A stretch of 64,000 bases of DNA from Cyrtodaria siliqua (Eukaryota; Mollusca; Bivalvia; Adapedonta; Hiatellidae), in contig JAWPHD010011293.1 in assembly GCA_037043455.1 (NCBI GenBank), positions 21,282-85,281 of the forward strand, written 5' to 3'. The notes beneath the pieces are model-generated. The model was given only the letters and a program-made list of their open reading frames with translations, ran no database searches and was not told the origin of the DNA. A program made the position numbers and the translations under genes. Every line of letters begins with the position of its first letter. Position 1 is the stretch's first letter. This document shows, in pieces, positions 56,777 to 64,000 of the stretch.

Positions 56777-58148
56777 TGTTAATTTCGTAATAAGTGTACA
56801 CTTTCAAATATATTAATCACGATTAATCCATAAAAACACAGTGATTGCAACGGTATATATTAATTTCAAAACTGAAATGAATTGCATCACCAATTTGAAG
56901 ATGTTATATCTCATGGTCGCATACAGTGCAATAAACATCAAATACAAATGCTACAAACAATATAGTTTAAACTTTGATTTTTTAATTCAGCAAATTAGAG
57001 TTTTGATGCATATACAATTTTTAAGAATTGCTTGAAAACTGCTACAAACTTAACACTTACTTAAATCTTTGAACATTTGAAATGATTCAAACAGTGCGTT
57101 TCGGATTAACCCATCATTAAATAACAACTGATACAAACTTAATTACCTTTTAATTTCACTTTGAACTATTTAAATTGTCTAAAATTACCGATTTGGTAAA
57201 TTATTGCATTTTATTATTTCGGTTTTACTATGATCTCTCTAATCAGTGATAATTGCTACAAACAAACAATAAAGGTCTTAACTGGTCTTAATTTAATATT
57301 CTGTTTGATCTCAGTATAGACCATGTTCTCATGTTAATTAACTATACAACTATACAAAATCATATCAGAATACCTTAAATTTAAATTAATTATAGAATCA
57401 ACGCGAATTTTTAAACACACAATTTTAATTTTAATTTACAAAATAGTAAAGTAATAAAATAATAAAAGTATACATATATTTAAAGCAGTACAGTAATAAA
57501 TAGTTGATTCATGTACTAGTCGTTTGATAGCATGAAAAACTGTCAGCAGACATCGGTAAAATAATTAGCAATATTCAAAAGAATATAACTTTGTCATTTA
57601 TAGACGGAATTTAGTAATTTTTAACTCTAAATAAAGAACATAACATAAGCTTTAAGAATATATAAACAAAAACATTATCGGTAAAGTACTTCATAAAAAT
57701 ATTTTGGGGGCCAGGTGGTCCGAACCAAAATATCGCGGCTAAAAAAAATTAGATTTCACATGTATATGTACAGCGACTTATAACTTTGCCAATTTTTATA
57801 CGATTTGAATTATTCTTAAAGTTTTAGAAAGTAGTTATCTTCAGCTAAATAAATATATAAAGTTATTACCGATCAAAGCTGTATTAAATAATTCCGAGAG
57901 GGGGCCAGGTGTTTTTAGCGATCAAAATATGGCAAGTTTATGATTCTGATGGGTATGTGTGTTGCATTCAATATTTCACTTGTTTCGCATTTAAACTTAA
58001 ATATTTTCAATGTTTTGGAAAGTACATATTCTAAGCTTTCCAATAACATATAGTATTATCATATCTGATAAACACCAAAAAAGTTATTCTGGGGGCCAGG
58101 TAGTCCTTTTTTTCAACCCTAAATATAGCAGGGGGCCAACAAGTAAAC

Positions 58149-58900
58149 TCGTCCGCTGATTTTGATGATCGAAATTATGAATAGTCAATTAATTTACTCA
58201 TAGGCCTATATTGATTGACAAGAAACTTAAGATAGGTTAGTATTTTATCACAACAATATAGAATAATTATTAAGAGTAAAATATTTGGTTTACAAGTTAA
58301 ATTTTACATGCGAGTTTCGTTTTCAAGAGGTTTTGATTCCTAGTTTCTTACATAAAGATTGGATGTCATTGGTTATATTAGAGTTGGAATTTGAGTCCTT
58401 ATTGGTTCAGTATATGGTGTACTAATATAATTTTCTGAATTATGTTTGCTCTTGTTGCCATGCGTGTTTTCGGTGAGTGATATTCGCTTTTTACTTTTAC
58501 TACTATCAGCGTCATTAGAACTTGAAACTGTTTATTGTTCAAAAGCAAGTCAATAGTTGTACATGACAATTCGATCTCCTTCATTGATTTCAAAATAATA
58601 CATGTGATATTGCTCTGCACCAAACTCATGTTACATTGATGTTGTAGCCTAAATTGGTAGACACAGTCTCAATCTCACAAGCTGTGGCCCACCCTTGACC
58701 ATTTATCATTTCCCTCTCGTATTAAAGTTTGGTCATGTCATGACTGTGGTAAATTTGGACTAACTCCTCCATGTCAACCCTGTTATCAGCAATATTATAA
58801 AATTATTGCCTTTTAGTGAGGTCGATATGTGTATATATTACATATTTGTCTGTGATTTGTATAGGAAATACTGGGAATAGAAAAGCTATATCTACTCGTT
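58149..58900. other. Intergenic AT-rich sequence
   Basis: No exon or repeat family recognised. Confidence 0.4.
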
Positions 58901-58904
58901 TGCT

Positions 58905-59235
58905 CTACTGGGAAATATCTCTCCAAATATCTCCCAGTGGGAGATATTTCCCAGTACGGAACATTGTTCGGCCTTTTCCGTCAGTGGCGGGAATGCCAAA
59001 TGACGTTCCGATTCGATCGGAACTCTTCGCCAATTTCCGTACTCGGGAATGACGGAATCCGACGAGGCAGTTCCGATTGACAAAACAAGTGGAACCGGAA
59101 CTCTTCGTTAATTTCCGTAATTGTTATTTCCTAGTGGCGGAATCTGACGACGACGTCCGTAAAACAATCGGAACCAATCGGAACCAATCGGAACCGAGTA
59201 CGGAAATTGGCGAAGAGTTCCGATCGTTGTTTTGT
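58905..59235. repeat. Palindrome and repeated 'tcggaac' motif block
   Basis: TACTGGGAAATATCTC and its inverse GAGATATTTCCCAGTA lie at about 58909-58957. Downstream, 'GGAACTCTTCG' and 'AATTTCCGTA' recur in both orientations, and CAATCGGAAC occurs three times in a row near 59168-59195. Probably a decayed foldback element. Confidence 0.55.
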
Positions 59236-59573
59236 TTGTAACGTCGTCTTGGATGACGTAACGTCGTCTTGGCGTTCTCGTGCAAACTGGTGTAAAAAGG
59301 CATTAATCATTAGAAATATTAATAAAATCATTTTAAATTTTGTAATATATAATTTATTCTAATACACCCGCACTATATAGCCTAGTTTAAAATATCTCGT
59401 TATATTGAACGATATATTGAACGATATATCAGTGTAATTTGTGCAACGTTAGGAGAATAAGCATTGCACATTGGACATAGCGCATTGTAACGTAAGCAAC
59501 GTTAGGAGAGTAAGCAAAGCAATGCAAAATATTTCAGATGTGTGTGTTATTTTCACATTTTAGGGGTATTAGA

Positions 59574-60111
59574 ATAGAAATAGAACATCGTTTACGGTGA
59601 ATTATCTATAATATATCACGGTTTGTCGTTCAATTCATAACTTTCACATCTGGTCAACTCCGTTAGGTTGAGATATTCAGTAGGTGAAAATAAAGGGGTT
59701 TACTCGGACTTTATCCTCAAACTCTATATGAAAACTGAAAACATTAGAACATGATTTAAATTAAATGTATCCATATTGGTGTTTTAAAATCAGACAACAC
59801 CAAAAGATGATACATAGATGTACACAAAAAATAAAGCTTTTAATATAATTATCACTATAAACTAGTTTTATAAAGGGCTAAAGTCAGTTGAGCACCAACG
59901 ATAAACACTGAGTTTATCCCCTACCAGAATGTGGAGGTGTTTTATTTTATTGATCACTGATTGGTCAATTTATTTTGATGATGTCATGTGAAAGTTATGA
60001 ATTGTAAACAATAATTTCAATCGCCCTTTGGGCTCGTGAAATTATTGTTTACAATTGAACTCAAACCGTCATTATTAAACGATAATTCACAGTAAACGAT
60101 GTTCTATTTCT
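59574..60111. mobile_element. MITE-like inverted repeat with internal hairpin
   Basis: AGAAATAGAACATCGTTTAC near 59576 is inverted at about 60090-60109. Inside, AATTGTAAACAATAATTTCA (about 60001-60020) faces its exact inverse near 60037-60056 around a 'GCCCTTTGGGC' loop. 59915-60000 is a relative of 9455-9545. Confidence 0.6.
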
Positions 60112-60293
60112 TAAATAAATAGTGTTTTTGAGATACTGAAAATATCTACCTCGGGAGATATTTCCCGTATCTCAAAAACACTGGTTATTAAACTCTATTT
60201 ATCGACCTGATATCGCCTCAGTCGATATCACTTTTCTCAGGTCGATAAATACAACACATATCGAACGAACCTAAAAGGCAACAATTATTTTAT

Positions 60294-60392
60294 TATTAAA
60301 TTTTGGAATTTTGGAATTTTGAAATTTGAATTTTGAAATGTTTGAATTTTGAATTTTGAAATTTTTGAATTTTGAATTTTGAAATTTTGAAC
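60294..60392. repeat. Minisatellite of 'gaattttga' words
   Basis: TTTTGAATTTTGAA-type units of about 8-10 bp with small length changes over roughly 100 bp. Confidence 0.85.
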
Positions 60393-60613
60393 CAATAACA
60401 AATAATAAAACAACTTCTAATATAATGATAAGCATTCTTTTAATGAATATCCGCTTCATTCGTAACTACTTGTGACGGTATTAGCCGAACTAGTACGAAT
60501 ACTCCGAATAAGCGTTTATCAAACTACGAAAAGAGACAATCGTCCAAGTGAAACAGACTGATCCCCTGATGATTTGAGGAAAAAATCCGAAATTGCCGAA
60601 CACAATTTCATCA

Positions 60614-60653
60614 ATGGCGGCGCTTCCGGTTCACAGTTTTTTTGCCCAGCCAG
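60614..60653 (+). CDS. Candidate first exon (weak)
   Basis: CAATGGCGGCGCTTCCGG is a classic start-site context with an ETS-type CTTCCGG. The frame reads MAALPVHSFFAQP followed by the donor CCAG|GTACGA. A GC-rich palindrome (TCGGCCGGCGCCGGCCGA, about 60698-60715) lies just downstream. A minus-strand frame through the same DNA is also open. It might be a CpG-rich promoter region; no partner exon seen. Confidence 0.25.
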
Positions 60654-61149
60654 GTACGATTTCAACATTTGCACATGTGTTACCATAAGCCGATCATCGT
60701 CGGCCGGCGCCGGCCGAGCTCTGTTCGGTACTATCATTGGAAAGAAAATTAAATTTGTGATGGGATTTGGCATTAATGAAACTTGTATCTATAAAACTCT
60801 TCATGATATATGTGTTTAAAAGATTGGGGTATATTTTGTGAAATTTTCGCACTGTGCTACGTGAAATTTAGATAGTTTTCGTAGTGTCCAATCTATTTGT
60901 TATTAGGTCTGTGTTGAAATGGACCAAATATGATAATTATTTTATAAAAATATTATTTCTTCTTCTTCTTCTTCAATTAAGAGCTGGGGTTCCTGATGGA
61001 ACGTCAGATAGCTCTGCGGGACTGCGCATGGTGAACTGGCACAACCATTGTCCCAAAATTACTTATTTACAATTAAAAGTCTGTTAAAACTATTTACAGT
61101 GTCACTGGCGATGTTTATGCAATGTTGGTCGACTGCAAGCTTGTGCGGA
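60654..61149. other. Intergenic with (TTC)n run
   Basis: A TTCTTCTTCTTCTTC run near 60956-60972. Otherwise no feature. Confidence 0.4.
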
Positions 61150-62145
61150 AGCCTTCTATCTACTCTGACTCAGCAACATGGGTTGGTATGGCATTCCAGT
61201 CTACGATGGTTCTTGGGAAGAACATCTGTCTGTAGACTTCGTTGGTGATTATTGACTGGTAGAACTTATGTCCGCCACGGGTTCTTCCATCTCCACTACT
61301 TAGGAAATTGCCCTTGTCAATATCTACCAGGTCACGTTTGATTCTGTACAGCATGCATAGTCGATAGTCGTCGTTGCTGCATTGAGTCCCATTGTAGGTC
61401 CTTGAGCATCTTGGTCACACAACCAGGAGTCCGTGTTGAATAGTCGTTGTTGACATATCTGTCTGGATTTGTTCTAGTGAGTTTTTGTGATGCTGGGTCG
61501 TTGGGTCCCATACAGTACTCCAAGACATATCTTACTAGCGTTGTGTAACTCGCTGCTTTTACTGGTCTGGTGCACTCCTTCAGGTTGCGTCTAGCAAATA
61601 CTAGGTCCTGTTGCCTTTGCCTATTACGGTTTCAATGTCAATGTGTTTGTTCCAGGAAAGGTTACTGGATATTTGCTGGACTCTACTGTCTCAAGCGTTT
61701 GTCCATGTAGTCTGTATTAGGACTCTATGATTTTCTTCTTGGATGTTGGTGATATTCGTATCACGTTACACTTGGATGAGTTGAAGTTCATAAGCCATGT
61801 CTTTTTCCATTCTTCCAAAGCACATTTATAGGTCCTTCTGCAATTGATCGCAATCGTTAGTGTTGCGTATTACACGGTACAACAAACTGTCATCAGCGAG
61901 TAAGCGGACATCTGAGGAGGTGCAGTCAGGCATACCATTGATGTATGTCAGAAAGAGTAAAGGTCCTAACACTGTAACTTGTAGAACTCCTGACAGCACA
62001 TCATCTGGTTTTGATTTGGCCCCCTCTAATACGACCTGTTGTTTACGGTTGGTGAGGAAAGACTCTTTCCACTTGTTGGTACTGCCTCTTGTGGCTTGTA
62101 AACATCTGGTGGGTATTTCATCTGGTCCAGAACCTTTGTGATTTA
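61150..62145 (-). pseudogene. Non-LTR retrotransposon reverse transcriptase fragment B
   Basis: The minus strand reads, in order: GSGPDEIPTRCLQ (RT start), a jump to WKESFLTNRKQQVVLEG, LSGVLQVTVLGPLLFL, then LADDSLLYRVI (the catalytic Asp-Asp pair), later STRTPGCVTKML and TRGGHKFYQ, FFPRTIVDWN (C-terminal segment typical of CR1/Jockey-like elements). Frames shift and stops intervene. The segment between DEIPTR and the thumb-side motifs, which would include the first catalytic Asp, is deleted. Confidence 0.75.
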
Positions 62146-62359
62146 TTGAATTTGAATTTAGGTGTAGCCTACTTATGCTATGGATAGATATATTTTATAA
62201 TATGAACACTCTAGTCGTCTCTGGTAGAACTTTATACATCTTCTTCTTCCAATTTAAGGACTGATTCTTTAAATAATGTGATTGTCCTGTGTAAAACTAG
62301 CGCTATGCCGGTAAAAACAGTCGACTTCCATCGTCGCTATATACAATATAACTATTTAC

Positions 62360-64000
62360 AAGGCAGGAAGAATCTATAGTAGGTGGAGAAGGGGGAGCCG
62401 GTCAGTGTGGTAATCCTGACTCGGAACTCTTATATCGTCAGTGAGTCTGTGACCATAGTTCCAATCCCTAATGGTTCGAGGGTAGAAGGAGAACTTATAT
62501 ATGTCCTCTGCAGCTGCTAGTTGATATAAGCGTTGTGTGCCCCTTGTACGGCTGTCGCTGTGTTGGATGAAATCCGGACTGATGCCTACTACTCCGTGAA
62601 TACATTTGTACAGCATTGTCAGTCGGTTAATGTAGCGTCTGTACTGCAGTTTAGGTTATGTACCATGGCAGTGACACAGCCTGGTGTGCGTTCGGTGTAG
62701 TTGTTTTGTACAACACGAGCAGCACGGCGTTGGACTTGCTCCAAGTTGTGGGTGTCGCTTGATGAGTGTGAGTCCCATACTGTTGCTGCATATTCAACGG
62801 TAGGGCGAACCATAGTTGTGTAGGCAGCTGCCTTCACGGGTTTGGTACAGTTGCCGAGGTTACGTTTTATTAAGCCCATGGTCCGGTTGGCCTTGGCGAC
62901 TGTATTGTCTATGCGATGCTTCACGTGAGGTCTTCGCTGCCATTACTGTCATCCACGACGTCTAGTGTGTGACCATGGAGGCTGTATTGGGTTTGTATCA
63001 TATGGCGCCTACTAGTTGTTACCCCGAGGACTGTACATTTCTGCGGATGGAATTGCAGGTCAACGTCGTGTTGTCTTCTGATGAGTCTGTAAAGTAGACA
63101 GTCGTCTGCAAAAATTCTTGAGTCGGAGGAGGAGGAGGTTACTTCTCGTAGGTCATTAATGAATGCTAAGAAAAGTAGCGGACCATGGACCATCCCTGGT
63201 GGTACTCCAGATAAAACGTCTGCCTGGTGTACTTGCAACCTTCAAGTAGGACAAGCTGTTTTTTGTTCCTTTAGATGACAAGCTCTGAGCTATCTTTTGT
63301 ACCGTTGTTATGAGTTGTGTTTCGCAGGCTCGTCTAGCTCTGAGATCGTGCTGGGAGTCTGTCAGTATCATGAGTCTGTCAAAGCGCTTCATAACGCTGC
63401 TGTGTATGACGTGCTCTCGGATCTTGCTTGCTATCGATGTAATGGAGACAGGTCGGTAGTTGTCCATGTTGAGTGGCCGTTTATTTTTTAGGTCTTCTTT
63501 GGTGTAGACAGACTTGAACTGGTCATTCAGGATCTCAGCCTTCATATTGTTGTCGCTATGAATAAACCCATCTTGTTTCCTGTTTTTTATGTAAGCCCAG
63601 AATCATTTGGGTTTTTCTTTATAGTCGCTACTGACGACATCTGTCATGTAATTCATGTGGGCAGTCCTGATTTCCCTTTGGCTTTGGGTCTGAAATTTCT
63701 TATAACGGGCCCAGTCTGCAGGGTTTGCCGTCTTCTTGGCTTTCCTAAACGCTCTTAGCTTGCGACAGGTTGCTCTTCGTAAGCTACCGTCAGTCCATGG
63801 TTGTGTGTCCCTAGCCAGGGTGCGTCTGGTTGGAACAAAATCTTCTATGGCCTTGTTGATGACCGCCTTGATGCTATTCCACATGTTGCTGACTGAATCA
63901 AACTGGTAATTGAAAAAGGTGTATCGTGCTATAGAATCCTTTATGGAGGATGTGTCTGCCTTCGACCATAGGTAGATGGTTCTACGTCTTGGGCGAGTTC
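62360..64000 (-). pseudogene. Non-LTR retrotransposon fragment A, running off the right edge
   Basis: From the edge inward on the minus strand: a basic linker (RRTLARDTQPWTDGSLRRA) that in such elements joins endonuclease and RT; NYRPVSITSIASKI and ILTDSQHDLRARRACETQL (RT motifs 0-1); a deletion; LSGVPPGMVHGPLLFL and FADDCLLYR; HRIDNTVAKANRTMGLIKR and VEYAATVWD; TERTPGCVTAM; and, after a frameshift near 62620, MLYKCIHG and FYPRTIRDWN. It is the same family as fragment B, in the same orientation. The frames are broken. Confidence 0.8.

Larger units (their letters stand above)
54132..58148. mobile_element. 4.0-kb DNA transposon with 575-bp inverted repeats, carrying an SGNH/ULP1/PHD gene
   Basis: The left repeat 54132-54706 and right repeat 57574-58148 are inverse copies of equal length (575 bp) with only scattered differences. 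Both begin GTTTACTTGTTGGCCCCCTG. Each repeat holds four GGCCCCC boxes (near 54142, 54183, 54375, 54567 on the left), the last three about 192 bp apart, suggesting sub-terminal transposase-binding repeats. The interior encodes, on the minus strand, an SGNH-like exon, a C48 peptidase domain and a PHD finger, and it contains a nested MITE. No transposase was recognised. GATTTTG lies near both outer borders and might be a target duplication, but its offset is uneven. ULP1-like peptidases are known in the KDZ (Zisupton-type) transposons; membership here is only a guess. Confidence 0.85.

Noticed and set aside
61860..62141. 93-codon plus-strand frame
   Set aside because: It is the antisense of the reverse transcriptase fragment, whose motifs read on the minus strand.

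Overview
This is an animal nuclear genome window: AT-rich, with long introns, GT-AG splice junctions, polyadenylation signals and dense repeats. The repeat families (elements opening with AACAAGAGGCCCAAGAGGGCC, TTAA-ended MITEs containing CCAGATCAGCCTG, tRNA-derived SINEs, clusters of 'ggaccataagctt' and 'ccttgacctttgacc' repeats) and the solo TRAF-type RING gene suggest a bivalve mollusc. That assignment is an inference from familiarity with such families, not a search result.

Three split host genes can be assembled with consistent reading phases. (1) Positions 54-7801, plus strand: the 3' part of a large coiled-coil protein with a globular core carrying an HTLAH motif. (2) Positions 19164-22610, minus strand: the 3' part of a coiled-coil protein with a serine-rich acidic tail and a C-terminal NPF motif. 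(3) Positions 28892-41877, plus strand: a complete or nearly complete RING plus TRAF zinc-finger protein of about 148 residues, with no MATH/TRAF-C domain and a basic tail. Two further possible first exons (53801-53871 and 60614-60653, plus) are weaker calls.

The rest is mostly mobile DNA. Highlights: a 24-copy, 106-bp satellite (24353-26903) that is an internal expansion of a SINE-like element; a 13-copy 40-bp satellite (45835-46350); an element built of 8 x 320 bp repeats (11267-13773); a 754-bp foldback hAT-like element with a perfect 8-bp target duplication (52615-53368); a 1.83-kb hAT-like element with a palindromic element nested inside (48369-50199); four TTAA-ended MITEs; tRNA-like SINE heads; and two decayed non-LTR retrotransposons (61150-64000, minus).

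The most interesting object is a 4.0-kb transposon at 54132-58148 with 575-bp terminal inverted repeats. On its minus strand it carries a gene with an SGNH-like N-terminal exon, a ULP1/C48 cysteine-peptidase domain with its catalytic residues in place, and a C-terminal PHD finger. The PHD finger is split by an 842-bp nested MITE flanked by 12-bp duplications, which hides it from ORF-based annotation. A second unusual theme is that in two separate genes the intron directly next to a 5' splice site is a minisatellite built from that splice-donor sequence.
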